Assembly: GCF_041381155.1 (NCBI RefSeq)
Contig: NC_091143.1
Span: 34,597,331 to 34,661,330, forward strand
Reading direction: 5' to 3'
Length of the DNA stretch: 64,000 nucleotides
From: Argopecten irradians
Taxonomy: Eukaryota; Mollusca; Bivalvia; Pectinida; Pectinidae
In this document: positions 23,656-38,400 of the stretch, piece after piece
How positions within the stretch are numbered: the first letter of the stretch is position 1
Layout: each line of letters opens with the position of its first letter
Notes under the pieces: generated by a model
What the model saw: only the letters and a program-made list of their open reading frames with translations
What the model was told of the DNA's origin: nothing
Database searches by the model: none
Program-made: the position numbers and the translations under genes

Positions 23656-25036
23656 TGGAGGGGAATCATTTATTTTATTTTTCTAATATTAATTAGATTG
23701 CAAAGATGAGTTTCGAAATGTTCTCTTCGCGAAAATCAAGATTTTTACAGTACATTTTTATTTGTATATTGATTTTCTTCCTTAGCCATTACAATAAGAA
23801 CCATTATTACATACACAGACAGACATCAACAGATGCAGAAGATTCTATGTCTTTTGATTATCTTTGCGTTAAGTTACTTAGTACGGAGATGATGCGTAGG
23901 TGCATAGAAAAACTTGAAGAATTGTGTTGTGCTCAGATTTTAGGAAATTAAATAGCATCATCCCTGGTCAACCCTGAAACACAAAACGACATCACAGAAG
24001 TTATCTTAATCTGCGGTTGAAAATGATTGGTAATCCAAATGCTTCAAACCATAAATCACACATTTCTATTCCTGAAACGTGTTTGGTGTAGCATTTTTAA
24101 TGACTTAGCGTTTCGTTGCTATATTTTGTTCATAAAAAGAAATGCGCAGAATTTAATTATAATTTCATTGCAATTAAAGTCTGATTACTTTTTATTCTTT
24201 GTTCAAGAAAATATTAATGTTATTTCAAAATTTATATGAAAACGTTACATGACACAACAACATAAAATCATATTCTGAACGTGACTTTACATTCTGTAAA
24301 TCATCATATTGTTGTGTTCTAATTAAATTTCTTGAAATTAAAAGGCAATCAGCATTCGCGAACATTAACCTGCGCGAAGAAGTTTCAGTATGTGAAAAAA
24401 AATTATATGATCGAATATTGTGAAATCATATAGCCGTGAAAAGATATCATGTATTACAGATTCAGGATTTTCAGAGCAATTAGTTTTCGTATCTGTTTGA
24501 CAGAATACTAATTCGTTAAATATAAAAGTTCTGTGTGACTAAAAACGATGATGACGTGCATTCATCACAGGGGCACACTTCTTCCTATGATTTTGTTGAA
24601 AAAATTGAATTCAGTATTGAAGCATTATTCTGTTTCTGTTTTACAGTTTTGGGATGAATGAATGCCAACACATGGATGATGAATGCCAATTTTCTAAATC
24701 TAACGATAACAAAAATTGTTTGATTTTTGTACATGCTTTTCAAAGATTCTTCATAAACCACTGCTCCACAACTGCGTCAATTTCAATAAACACTATGCAT
24801 TGGTAGCTTTCCTTAAAAATGTGGTTTTGCTATATATTCATTAAATTAGTCTATGACGTTTAAACCATTTACCGGTAAATTATGATCTATCTTATTGATC
24901 ACTAAATAGAAAATTTATATAAAAGGAAAATTAGATCAAAGGCATTTTATTTATGTTAAAAGAAGATTTTCTAGTTACAGTGGCTATACAATCCCTATCT
25001 AATGTCGTTGCTTTATTTTACCTCACCGGCGTAGAA

Positions 25037-25440
25037 ATACCGTATATTACCTACGTACAAATACCGCACATTACCTACGTACAAATACCGCAAATTACCC
25101 ATGAACGAGTTGAACTACTCGTAACATCTTTATTTTGTCGGGTGATCATTTTGTTGTTTTTGATCATGCAATTACTTTTGTAAATATCATACATTACCTT
25201 TGTAAATATCATACATTACCTTTGTAAATATCACACATTACCTTTGTAAATATCATATATTACTTTTGTAAATATCATACATTACCTTTGATATACATAT
25301 CAACATTACCTTTGTAAATATCATACATTACCTTTGTAAATATCACACATTACCTTTGTAAATATCATACATTACCTTTGTAAATATCATACATTACCTT
25401 GTAATATCTACATTACCTTTGTAAATAACATAATTATCTT
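25037..25440 (+). repeat. Two adjacent related tandem arrays (24-bp and 23-bp units)
   Basis: First come three copies of a 24-bp unit (ATACCGTATATTACCTACGT...), then about 11 copies of a 23-bp unit TTACCTTTGTAAATATCATA+CAT from roughly 25190. Both share the TTACCT..GTA core. Degenerate TTACCTTTGTAAA units continue to about 25830. Confidence 0.85.
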
Positions 25441-26139
25441 TGTAAAGATTGACCAGGGTGTATTCTGTAAGTTTAATGCTGTGCAATTACCTTAGTAAAA
25501 TATGTTTGCAGAATTATCACATGTTTCCTAAGTAAAAATCGTAAAAGGCATTCAATACTTAAGTTTACTACTGCAAAATAACCTTTGTAAACATACCATA
25601 AATTACTTTTGTGAAATTAGCCTACATTTCCTTCGTAAAAAGCAACATTACTTTTCTTTAATACTGTACAACTACCTTTGTATACAAACCATTTAGTACT
25701 TATATAAAAATGGGCATCCTTTTTCGTGTTAGTTTGATACTGCAAAAATATACTTTTGTAAAAAAAAAAAGGAAAAAAAGGAAAAACCAAATAACCTACA
25801 TAACATTTATAAAAAATACTATGCATTACCTTTTTAAAAATTAATAGCCATCAGGGACGTTATGTGTCATTTTTGTTTAATATCATACAATTAAGAGACA
25901 TGCATGTATCACAATGAATCAAGGAATATTCTAAATAATGAATGCATTGATCATACTTGAGTATCATTGTAAAGGGCAATGCAATGATGCTGATGGTAGT
26001 ATTTCAGTAATAGAATCTCCCATAGCGTACGGCAATCAGAATTCTCGGTTTGTGGGGATGCATTCCTTCTATGTATGCTCGTACCACAAAATTAATATTC
26101 AGGCTTATTACAATGACCGAACTTCGATTTGCAGCGACT

Positions 26140-26402
26140 CTATAAGCATGCGCACTCTGTATCAATACGCTCGGTCAAATGTCACGCGCAGAGAGAAGTA
26201 ATAATTATCACCAAGAACGCCTGCTGTTTGATTAATCTGAGGTCAAATAGGGTCAAACAAACGCACGTGGGATGTTCCAAGTACTGTTTCATTGCTGTTG
26301 TACATGTTAACAAGAGGGCAAAGTAAAATAAAATCATATTCACTATCTGTTTCCCGGTATTTACGTCACCTTGTTGAGTGCGTCTGTTAGTGTCAGTAAA
26401 CA
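26140..26402 (+). promoter_or_regulatory. Putative promoter and 5' UTR of the SKOR-like gene
   Basis: Immediately upstream of the proposed start, the sequence is less AT-rich and holds GCATGCGCA (NRF1-like half site) near 26148 and TTACGTCA (CRE/ATF-like) near 26361. No clear TATA box is placed at a standard distance. This rests on motif resemblance and position only. Confidence 0.3.
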
Positions 26403-26451
26403 ATGGCAGACGACAGAGAAGTCACAGAAATCAGGAGAGACAACAAAGAAG
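26403..26451 (+). CDS. SKOR: Proposed exon 1 of the SKOR-like gene (16 codons)
   Basis: It encodes MADDREVTEIRRDNKE plus one base, from an ATG in an ACAATGG context to a strong GGTGAGT donor. The split codon G|AG gives Glu with the exon 2 acceptor at 39801-39803. The match of phase, start context and donor supports the link; RNA evidence would be decisive. If it is wrong, translation could begin at the in-frame ATG at 39863 in exon 2. Confidence 0.55.
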
Positions 26452-29400
26452 GTGAGTTCGATGATAAATCAGTGTGTTTACACCAAATTTTGGTTAAGTA
26501 AAATCTGAAAAAAAGAGAGAAAAAATCGAATATCTTAACATTCTTTATCCGTGATAGAACCGTTAAGAAATTTCATTTGGTATTATCTAAATATTGTATA
26601 TGTAATTTTTCAAAATAATTTGATTTTATTCGACCATTTCCCTGATTATTAAACCTATAATATATCAAACATCATTATACACACGAAAAACAAATTGCAT
26701 CAAACATCCTTGGGGTGGGGGCAATATACATTGTGTATTGGAAAATTAATACGATAAAGGTAAAACAATTTAAGGGAATATGTTGATTGAAAAAAACCAT
26801 AAGCTTGTTTTATATTTTAAATTTTGAAATATTTATTTTTTTATTCTTGATTTGATAACGATAGAATGGCAAATAAAAAAATGGCTACAGTCGTGTTCGT
26901 AGACAAGTGGTAGATCGCACTGTATATAGTATCAAAAATAAAAAAATGAATAAGATTTAATCTCTTCACATCCTGAATATTATAATAGTATGTGGTTTGA
27001 TATCTGTTTTTTGTCATATTCATGATTTTTCGTCGGTTGCTTTTCTTCAATGAATCATTCTGAAACTTATATTGGTGATGAAAGATTTTTATTTGTATGT
27101 AAAATGCAGTAAAAAATATGTGTTTGAATTGTTTCCTCTAGGTATAGTGTAAGTTTCATGTCTGGTTCTTAGTTTTAAATAAACGCCATGTTTTAATAAT
27201 TTATATAAGATGTTAAAGTACAACAATTCAATGAATGGTTGTTGCTGAAATTCGTCATTTCCCCTAGCCCCAATGTCTCGAAACAAACTTAAGTCAAAAA
27301 CTGACTTAAGTCAATTTAATATACATGAAATACATAAGGAGAAAAAACTTAAGTTAGACTTAAGTCTGTACTTTTGTTTCGAGAAATCGAAGCTAGGTAT
27401 ACATGTAAAAGAGATATTTTTCATGAAAGGGAAATTTTCGTATATTCTATATACAAAGTATATGAAACATCTGTTGTTGGTTACCATGATTGTAAAAGGC
27501 AATTTACTTGGGCAATCGTTTCGTTGTGTATTAAGTTATTTGTGACTTTCTACACATCAATTTTAACGTTCGTGCTCAGGGTATCCTAGTTTATTTATTT
27601 GTGTCTTTTAAAATTAGCATAGGAGCATAGTTTTGTAAACAGTTAAAGAAATTACATCTTCATTGTTTAGAATTTAACCATTAAAATGAAATACAAAATT
27701 AATCATCGTTGAAAGATTGTGGCAAACAATGAAACCACACTGAAACCGTTTGTTAAAATTGTACATGTATTGTGATACACTTTACAATAAGATTTAAATT
27801 GCATAAAGAGTTATTCTTATAAAACAAGCACATCGTATTAAATTATATACGCTATACACATTCTTTAAAAATACACAAATTTTGATTTTCTGCAAAAAAA
27901 TATATATATATTATACATATTCATTTTCATTTCTCTTTCAACCGATAAAAAGTATATAGATGAGTCAGAAGACTGTTAAAAATGACAATGACTACTGTAT
28001 ACTGTAAAATGCTCGATATTCGAGGGCTTAATATTTCGCGTTTTTGCTTACGGAACATATTCACGGGGGTTTAATTTCACGGGGCACCTGCTCAAGATAT
28101 TTCGCGGAAGGCCTGTATATCGACATTGTTTTAAGTTAATATTATTCAAGCTAATTTTAGTTTGTAAATTAAAATTATGTAAGGGGATAAATCGACTTAT
28201 GATGATTATCATTTTTTAAAAGGTGATTTTACATTTATGCGTCTTTCTCAACTTAATGTTAAAACGCCTGTCTTGCAGTTTTTCTTTTATGATTAAGATC
28301 GTATTTAAATATCATTATCGTTTGAAAATTTGGTATTTACAAATAGTTGTTTGATTTGTATGTTATTGTTCGAGATAATAAATCACTTTATATCGCGCGA
28401 TCATGCTAGGATTCGATGGATAGAGCAAGATAGAATAGTTAGACTTAAAACATTTTGATCATAGCGTTTGATATAAGTCTAAGGATTATGTTTACCTATG
28501 AATCATAATAATCTGTGATATATCTCGATTTTATTGTCCTATTTCATCTTGTAAAATGTAAGAAACAGATAACGTCTCCTTAGGATTAAATGTCAATTTT
28601 AAACCATTCATACATTATTTCCTACATATCAGTTTCATGAACATATATTCATATGGAAATATGAGTAGTTCAGAATAGTTTAAATATTTTGGTTCCATAT
28701 TCAGGTTTTTTGTTGAGTTAATATTGCTTTTCATTATCATCGCACTACGCATAGACATAACTATATCATCTCTTGGGAATCTTGTGGCAGGAGGAAACAG
28801 CTACTTTTGTTATCCGACTCTCTATATAAATAAAATGTTTTGGCTGTATTCACATTAAAGTGATCGAAACTCGTTACAAATATACAAAGACTTAAAAACT
28901 ATTGACCGGTCAATAGTCTGACTGTTGCAGGCGCTTACTTGTTTATAATCGTCATAAATATCGGCCTGGGGAGTTGGAACCAATACCCCGGGTCCTTATT
29001 TGTCTCCATGTGAATCTATTCAAAAATGTAAGGGATGCAATTAACAAAAAAGAAATGAACATTACGTTTAACATCCTTGAAAAATTAATTAATGTCATTA
29101 TAACATCTATGTCACCTAAGATGAAGCTAAAATTCCAAATAAATACAAGGTTCCCTCTGCAAGTCTTGATAATGGCATAGTTGTAGTCAACGATTACGTA
29201 GTATTTAGGGCAGCTCCGGGAAACGTAAGACGATCCGTGTTATGAAAACATACAAAAAATATGTTTAAAATTGTTCAGAAAATAATGATATATTTGTAGT
29301 ATTAACGGTAAGAAGCTAAAACCTTTTGGAACTCTACTACACAATCTAACTTGTTTTGCAGGTAGAATTTGAAAATTTAAATACGTTTCGGAAACGTAGT

Positions 29401-32400
29401 TGGCCTTCAGTTGGTTCAATTGTCTTCTTCTGTGAAGGCGCTCAAAGCTGATACTTATTACTGTCTTGATCAAATAACAACTTTGTATAAAAAATATTTC
29501 TTGACTTGGGATGCCGTCCTTGAATGATCCTGGTGATTAATTGGATATCAATTAAATCAAAGGAATAAACATTATTAAGAATATGTTCCTTCAAAGGAGG
29601 GATATCATTTTGTGCCCATTTTACGGCCATTCAGTAATGAGCAAAATATTTTGCATGTAGATACCTTAGGGTCAGCTGCCTATTGTATGCTATTCAGAAT
29701 ATCCGATGTTTTCTGGGTTAATGGTAATTTCAGAGATCATTAATTGAATATGTCTTTATTTATTCACGTGACCTAGTCAATGTAACCCTAGGATGTAATC
29801 ATCTTTTGGCAGGTCATGTAAAGATCCACTAGCAGTACTAAGAGCATAAAATCGTTAAAAAAAGTCTTTGTTTTCAGCCAAAATATCAAGGTTTTTAATG
29901 TTACCATGGAATTTATAGTTAACTAGGTCACTGTGACCTACTTTTTAAATTTTACATCTGTTTTTTTAACTGAATTTTACAAACCCTAGATTTACAGGCA
30001 AAGCTGCAAAAATATTTCTATTCTAATATTTAATTAATTAGGACTTCAACAATGAAAATGTGAAGTTTCAACCTTTGACCTTTGATCTCTGAAATTACCA
30101 TCAGCCCAGAAAAATCAAATAATATATATCATAATATACAATATAAAAAAAATTGAAAATAACCCTGCTTTCAATGCATAGGTTTTATTTTTACATGTAC
30201 AAATAAAAGCTGAAAATGATTTTGGGCAGTACTGCCAAAAATCATTTATTTACGTCAATAGTGAAATGAAATGAGTACAAACGGTGAGACCATGAAGCCA
30301 AATTGTGATCTACAATTTCATTTCACATTTTTATAATGTTTTTAGTAATTATAAAGTGACTTCTGCAGTTATGTTTTCGTTTAAACATATTTAAGTCATA
30401 AAAACAACAATTTTTCAGTACCAAATTTCTGTTATAACTAACGTTTGTAAGTCATCTGAAGCCATTTGAATGGTTTTTACTGCTTTATTCATCAAACCTT
30501 ATGGTTTTTAATAAATTAATGATGAAAAAATAGCATGTCAAAATTATCGCCCAGTTACGGCACATATAACTTTAAAAGGTGACAAGGTGATATCCCTCCT
30601 TTAAACGAACCAAACATTTCTGGTTTCATCGGCATTGAAAGTTTAAGCCCAGCTCAAAACACAATCACACTAAAATTATATGCAAAAATCGTGAAATGAC
30701 ATTGTTGAGTGAGATTATAAAGCTATAATTAATTTCTATTTGTTTTCATACTAAATCCTTTCTGATTAGCCGATACTATGAAGAAAAAATTCCGAGAATG
30801 GCGCAAAAACTCGACGTTATCATGACGTAACATTAATAGAGACGTCGACGTTGCATATTGATTTAGAAAACAAAATCAACATAAATTATACATGTATGTA
30901 TTGATTCAAATGATCAATTTTAATTTAATATAACTTAATCATTACGTTTGTCAGATCATATGGCATTTGAACCGCTCGATTATATAATGAGCTTACTTCA
31001 AAGCATCATATCCATGCCGATAACCCATGATTTCCCTCCTCAAAAAGTACAAAAAATGGCGGCCGCAAACTGAAGTTATCAGTGTGTGGGATTGGATTTC
31101 GAAGATTGGGTTTTTTCTTATTTTCTCATGTACGTGTTATCTTCGAAGTGCTGCGCCCTTATAACTCTATCAACTATCAACTAAACGTTTATTTGTCAAA
31201 ATGCATGTACAAGTTTCTCCTTACACGAGATTGCGAGGCCGCAAGATCGCGAGGTTTCGAGGCGAGACCACGAGATCGTAAGGTTGCGAGACGTTGTCGC
31301 GAGTTCGCGAGGCGAGATACCGAGGCTGGGAGGGGAGGCCGTGAAGTTACGAGGCGAGGCCGCAAAGTCGCGAGTTGAGGCTGCGAGGTCGCGAGCGAGG
31401 CTGCGAGATTGCAAGGCGAGGCTGCTAGGTTGCGAGGCGAGGCCGTGAGGTAGGCTGGCAATCTCACTATCTCGCCTCGCAACCTCACGGTAATATATTT
31501 GAAAGTTGAGGTTGCGAGATGGCGAGGTGGCCCTAACCAATTCCCTTACGGATGTAAGCACGCTAGGAGTTTTGGAGTACGAGGGAAGCGTAGTGTCCTT
31601 AGAAAACCAAAGTGACCGAACCTGACCTTTGAACATCCGTTCCTAGGTTTTAATCACGGCCGCCCGGATGGTGGGTGGCTTGACCACTGCAACATCTGAT
31701 CATCCACCCTTCTTTGATATGCTTTTATCCTTGTTATTGTTATATGATATTGCGTTGATGGTTTTTTTTTTTTTTTCAAAATCCCATGTAAATGGTTAAA
31801 GCAACATATTTGGATTGATTTGATTGTGCTTTAACATTCTACATGTACATATGTTTTCATTTACAAACACCCCATTCTTTTTTGAGGGAAAGAAGCAAAG
31901 AGTTCCCGGTGAAAAGCACCGAGAATAACAGACATTTAAGTGATCCGATGATTCGGTTGTTAAGGAATTCGTCTCTCACCAAAATTCGATCCCTAACACT
32001 AACGTGAAAAGGTTTTATCACATTTACCAAAGAATGGATTTTCCCTCATTAATACCACTCGATCTAAGATTCCTCGCGGACTTACATCTGCATCATTAAA
32101 AGTTATTTAGTCCTCAAGTAATCCGAAATATTAAAATGATGTCACTTGTTTAAAATTTCATTGGATTAAAAGAAATAGTTATATAATTTTTAAAAATTTC
32201 TTTCGAAATCGATGTACATTAAATTAAGTTATGATAATACTTGATAATTGCCCGATGTACTACAGATGAAGGCGGCAAAATGGATGTCTGATGATAGAAT
32301 ATGAGACACTTGAACCGATTCGATAACATAAACCCTTAATATGACTCATGCATGGCATGGTTAGAGCGAAGCTCTACTTGTTTATTTCTTTTCTATTTCA

Positions 32401-35400
32401 AGTACAAGAAATAATTTAAAAAAGAAAGGGCGTACTATAATGTAGACCTATATAGTATATGATAAATATTTTTCTTGCATAATAAAACTTTTAATTTTAA
32501 ACAGAACTCAAACATTCGAATTTGGTCGTTTGTTTACTATGTCCACACAGCCTGGGTGCCGCGTATGCGAGTCCTTAGATTTCGCGCCATTTGTTGACAT
32601 GATGTGACGTCATGATTTCTTGTGCTCACCTTTCGTTTGGTGGATATTTTGACTGTAGTCCGTAGCTTTTAATTTTCAAAAAGGTTATTATTATTATTTA
32701 AAAAAAGAAATCAAAAAATGTTTAATCAAACCTATTAATGCATTTGCATTATTTAAATATATTTACTGGGGAGAGCAGTACCAAAGCAACGCACAAAAAA
32801 AAAACTTTTAACCATCCATGCATGCAGGTCGATGATCTCTATATTTAATTTTGCTTACGTACATTTTACTGGAACAGAGCTTCGTTTTTCGTGCTTCGCC
32901 CTTATAACACATATATGATTATGCTTAGTATTATCAAAATCTATGTAGGTTATTGGTTATAAAAACCTTTAAATTCGAGTCCATAAAAAACTTTTATCAC
33001 AGTTTGTCAATTTGAGTTACACAACGATGAACATCAAACATCACAAATATTTTTGTATAATGAAAAAATATATAGCCAAAATGTTAGTTGTGCGGAAATA
33101 ATAAGACCACCAGAAAGTCATGAACACACCATATTCAGACAACGGAAATACATTACTTCCCAATAAACACGCGATGCCTGTCATAATAATATACATGAAG
33201 TGTTATGTGATCAATTTTAAATTTGAATTTGTGTCAGTTTTATTACATTTTTTGCGAAAACAAAAATAATAATACTTTTTATTGTGTGTAAACTATCCAA
33301 TTTAATTAATTTTGATAACGAAAGAATATGAAAATCCATGATACTATTTTATCATTTTAATCATTTTTGTAACGAAAAATATAAAAGTGAAGAAACAAAT
33401 TCTGACTGGATGTCGAGTTTTACTCTTGTTGACTAAAAATGAACGGTTTTATTGTATTTACGCTGAAAACGAATGATTTTATCACAGATATGGATAGGTG
33501 GTTGACATAGAAACAACAATTAAAAACAGGGAAATAAATTGTTATGTTTTCATTAAAACCCTCACATTAATTTATCATTTCTGTTTATTGGTTTTGCCTG
33601 CCAGTTAGATCTACTTTACGTGCAGATTATAACTTTACTGATTTTTATACACAAATGTAAATTTTTAGACATTATATCACGCTTGCTTAGCTTTTTGAAC
33701 TTTAATACACTTTCAAAACAAGTTAAATCGAGTAAGTAAATACAAATTTAAAAAAAGAAACAAATAAATATATATAAATACGCATTCTGTGAAATTGATA
33801 TAGGACTTGGACGCTTTTCATTTTCCATTTCATTTTTTTTCATTTTGATATCACGCTTGGTTAACTTTGTGTTTATATGCCTTCAGAACCAGTAATACCA
33901 AAGCGATAAAAAATCATATAAGAAGATAAATGCACATTCAGATAAATTTATGTAATTTTGATTCATGTTATAAGCCATTATTAAGTAATTATTAAGTAAT
34001 AATATTAAGTAATAATATTTTTTATAATTCAATACTAATAGTACTGTATATATTCTAATGATTATGTAAGTAGAATTAGTGAAACGTGACCAAGGCTAAG
34101 TTAATGAAGTTATCGAATTTGGAATTAGTAAAGAGGAAAAAAAATGTGCCAATAGATTCATAAATATATATAAAAAAAAATTCACTGTTGAACTTTCCGT
34201 GAAGAATTTATATGTTTGTCATACATTGGTATCGAATATTGCTATATCTTCAACCGTTATTCTAGAAGTTATCCATAAATTGTAGCTACTCTTATAAAAA
34301 TATGTTCGGAGTACTCGGTCGTTATCTGATGGTTTATGTCTTTGATAGTTACGTAGATTTTTGTTTTGTGCTTAATGCGAGCAGCATTTTAGTGTCGATA
34401 AAGGTAACTGATACACGTTAAAGCGATAATAATGACCAAGAGATGGGAGCAGAAATTACCGACAAATTAGCTCCTACTCGTATCAGCCGTATCACTTACA
34501 TTACCACTAAGATAAATCAGGTATTTCCGCAAAGATATTGTCGTTTAATTACGGTAAATATTATTTTGATCATATTTTATTACATCTTTCCTCCGGCTTA
34601 ATCAACATGTTTTATACATGATTCGGTCTTTATGACTGTTATTCTGGAAAGGGAACATACATGTATTTGGAAAGGACCGTTAACTTCAACTATTCGGATT
34701 TAACGTTATAAATACCTTACATATCATTTACATTCAGCGAGTAATTTCTTGACAATAATCCCACACGACAAAGGCGAGATAGACCACCAATCCATATCCA
34801 CTATCAATGTCTAATCATTTGCACACTATTAATGTAGTTCGCTGTCTAAATATTTCATATAAAATATATAATTATATGAGATATATAATTACATTGGATC
34901 GTAAAGCTGTGTACCAACCAGCAATTCATTTACGTAAAATAGGATCGGAGAAATCATGGATCATGTAATCAAAGACAAAATGAAATGTTTATCATCAGCA
35001 GTAATACTAAAATAGAAAACGGAATTCATAAAACGCAAACCAAAAATACCGGATAAGGACAAAATGGAAAAAAATGGGTTTTTTTTTTTTGAGAAAATTT
35101 AATTTCGTTATATTCACGGTCAAGTAAATATTCCTAAAAATGAAAAACCCGTGTATTTTTTTTCAGAGATCGTTTTATTTCATTTAACAATATTGTTTTA
35201 TACAGGTATGACTACTTCGCTATATCTCATTCGATTCTGCATTTATAAAAAATAACTATGGATATATTGATATAGTTTTTTTCTAATTCGATGTTACGAC
35301 TATGTACTTAAGACTTAAGACCCTGTTTAAACTAGTATTTTTCCGTCTTAATCTTAGATATTACTGCTGACTCGTAGATCGTTATGTTGTTTGCAAATTT

Positions 35401-38400
35401 TGGTAAAATATGCAAAAAATAGTTTACGTGTGTATAGACAAATATAACAGGCAATGAAACAGATAACACAATCCATTTTCATATTTGAAATTTTGTAGAC
35501 CAGCAGCGTCTCAATAAAAATAATTATTACATCACAACTCATACTGATAGCGTAACAAATGTACCTAAACAACGCACGTGTTTCCGTTTATATTATTGAC
35601 TGTTTCCAAAACGTTTGGGTCTTTGAAAATAAGCACATCCATTTATTCTCTATGTATAGTTTAAGAAAAATGTCATATTTATACTACAGTGTCACATATT
35701 TCTTTCACTGGTTCTCAATGATAATCATTATCATTATGCTTGCTTTCTCCCCTCATTGCTCTATCTTCTGAAGGGACTCGGCATGTCTGGTAGCTGGTAC
35801 GTGCAGTCCGAATCAGAGTAATCGAGATATCTGTACTCAATTGGTCGAGAGCCAGGGTGTCGTCTTTGATGTCGATGAGCTGATGTGACACTACATTACC
35901 AGTGTTGTTCTCGGCTGTCGTCTTTCATGACCAATACATGGCCAAAGTTCATATCAGGAACAACGGGTTCAGGGATGTGGGAGCTCTTTCCAGATTCTAA
36001 CATATCGTATATGCTGACTTCCCCGGCATAATGGAAATTACACCAGAACCTCATTCTTCGAATGGTGGAATTGGTTCTTCTTAGCACACAGCTTCATAAT
36101 TCGTTTGAAGCATCATTTATCAACCTCGTGAACCCTCGTGCGACCATAGATGGCACAGGTGATATCCTCGAAGTCTTAAATGTTAAATGTGTTACTCTTC
36201 GCCAAGCCTGAAAAGCACTTGCAACGAACTATTTGATATTTGCTGGACAGTCTTCACTGGTCCATTGACACCTTTGAAGACTCTCCAGAAAAAAAATCTT
36301 TGCAGTGCTTCCAAACCTGGCAAAGAGTGAAACTTCACTGCAGACCTCATTTATGACCCCAAAGAAAAATATGTGACACTGAAGTAACAATATGAAATGT
36401 CCTTAAGTTATACACAGGAAATAAACAAATGATGCGCTCATTCGAAAAGACACAAAATGTTTCGGAAAAATGCCATGATATTAACGAAAACACTGACTAA
36501 CCTAAGTTTTGATTTGATACCCAATTAGTTGTCTTTGTGCTGTAATAATTCATTTTGGGACGCTACTTGTCTACACAATTTCAATCATGAAATTGGACTA
36601 TGTTTTGAAATTTTGGAGTTCAAAAATAACAATCATATGACCAGTATACGCACCGGTTGATATTTTGAAAACCAAATTATGTTATAACAATATTTCTTCA
36701 TATATTTTTGTTGTTGTTGTAATTACTGTTCACTTTACTTTTTTCTGATGTTGATTTAACTTATTGATAACAGGTCATATAACTGATTAAAACTACTTGT
36801 TTGCTGTAGGGAAATATTTTTGCCAGGTCAAGCATTATATGAAAAAATTGCTACAAAATTTTTTAGCTTAAGTCCCATTTTTCACTTTTTGCGTTGAAAT
36901 CCCTACATTTATTGAATCATTTGGTCCTGATATGTATTTGTTGTTCTCTTGTGGTCATTTTGATTCCTCATTTGTCTAATTAGGTTGAACAATATCAATG
37001 TTATGACTATTTTTCACTGGTTTGTAAAATTCAAGTTGGCAGCAAACGTGATGACGTCATAACGGGAAGTTCATCCCACCTTTTGCAATGTTAACATTTT
37101 TGATTTTTGATCAGTGGGTCATAAGGGTTCAGAAAAAATATTGGTTCGGAGGTTCGGGGGATGCATGTAGGACCTTCCTAGCCCATGGCCTAATATGTAC
37201 TGTGTAATGGTAATATAAATATTAAAGAAAGACAAAAACATTACAAAATATCATTCTAATGTTGGGGATTGGTCAAAATTGCGCCCATGGAAAACGTTTA
37301 ATATCAGAAAATTTGAACATGGTAACTATTTGTGTAATTCATAATCATTCTACTGTTATCTAAGAAGCTGAAACAATATGAAATGTATCATGTTAATAAA
37401 TAACTAATGATACTTTTCTTTCGCGAGTAACAGTATTTACAGCATAAGTATGCATTTACCTTGTAAACAAAGTAAATGGCTTATGACAAATAAGTGGAGA
37501 TAAATGACTATTTCAAATATGTTTTACTTAATTGAGGAACATTGATCCTCAGACAGATATTGTAAAAGGTCATAATAACCCAAGTGACTTGGTTTAAACA
37601 GAATGAATAAAAACGTTCAATCATTTTTCTTGATTATGGCTGTTTCGGCTCCTTTTCATTCCCCGGTCCTGCAGAAGCAGACGACACGTCCCGAGAGAGT
37701 TCTATTTAATTTTCTATAATACTGACTATGCGTCTGTCATGAATAAAGAAAATGAAATATATGGCGACTTCTCCTTTAATTAGTTTTTTCAATCTCGATA
37801 CAGAATACCCAAAGCATATGTTGGAAATGCTGCAATTACCATCAAAATAAAGGAATTAATTTGTAACCGTGGCTTTTAGAAAATCACTCGGTTAGATATT
37901 TATGATGGAGAGCCATGCGAGTCCAAGATTTTTGTATGTTCTTTTCATGTGTATACAACCGTCTGTATTCAACACCTAATGGCCGTCATCAACAAAGCCT
38001 TATCTCCAGTCCATCAACATCAACTATGTGTACGGGAAGTAAACATATCCGAATGTTGTGTGGAAAGGCTTGTCAGCTTGAACAAAATAAATGTGCTTTC
38101 TTGATTTTCATATCTTACATACAAAATTATAGTTCATAATTATAATTTATCGAAGTCCTAATATAACTCGGGTTCATTCTCTTTTGGATTTTTTTTTTTT
38201 TTTTTTTTTTTTTATTAACTAATTTTTAACTTTCACGAATGTTTGGTTATGTATGATTATAGATTAAAAATCCTGTGTTATCTCTGTTTGATGAAACGAA
38301 CAAAACTAGGATCTTGTCATGAAATATACATACTGTAGTAATGTATAATAGCTAATATTCAAGGGAGATTAAATTTCGATAAATTGGCGAATCCATTTAA

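Larger units (their letters stand above)
20405..26140. other. Intergenic region between arrestin paralogue B and the SKOR-like gene
   Basis: No supportable gene was found. It holds a second CRE-bearing repeat (20765-20850), a 63-bp hairpin (21750-21812), a TTAA MITE (22842-23195), another inverted-repeat element (23410-23655) and tandem arrays (25037-25440). A degenerate GCGAAAT-type CG-containing repeat recurs near 23230 and 24350. Open frames up to about 120 codons are AT-rich and show no family features. Confidence 0.65.
29588..30607. mobile_element. Possible ~1 kb composite inverted-repeat element in SKOR intron 1
   Basis: CCTTCAAAGGAGGGATATCA (29588-29607) and TGATATCCCTCCTTTAAACG (30588-30607) are inverted, with 15 contiguous paired bases. 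Inside lie another inverted-repeat element (29709-30114) and a copy of the dispersed family D repeat (30165-30577). The outer pair could mark a larger non-autonomous transposon; chance is less likely at this length, but only one copy is seen. Confidence 0.4.

Noticed and set aside
25170..25440. CRISPR-like array
   Set aside because: The 23-bp units are contiguous with no unique spacers, and the genome is eukaryotic.
31082..31636. Long Arg/Ala-rich open frames on both strands
   Set aside because: They are translations of the GC-rich CGAGGC minisatellite; several frames are open at once because the repeat lacks stop codons.
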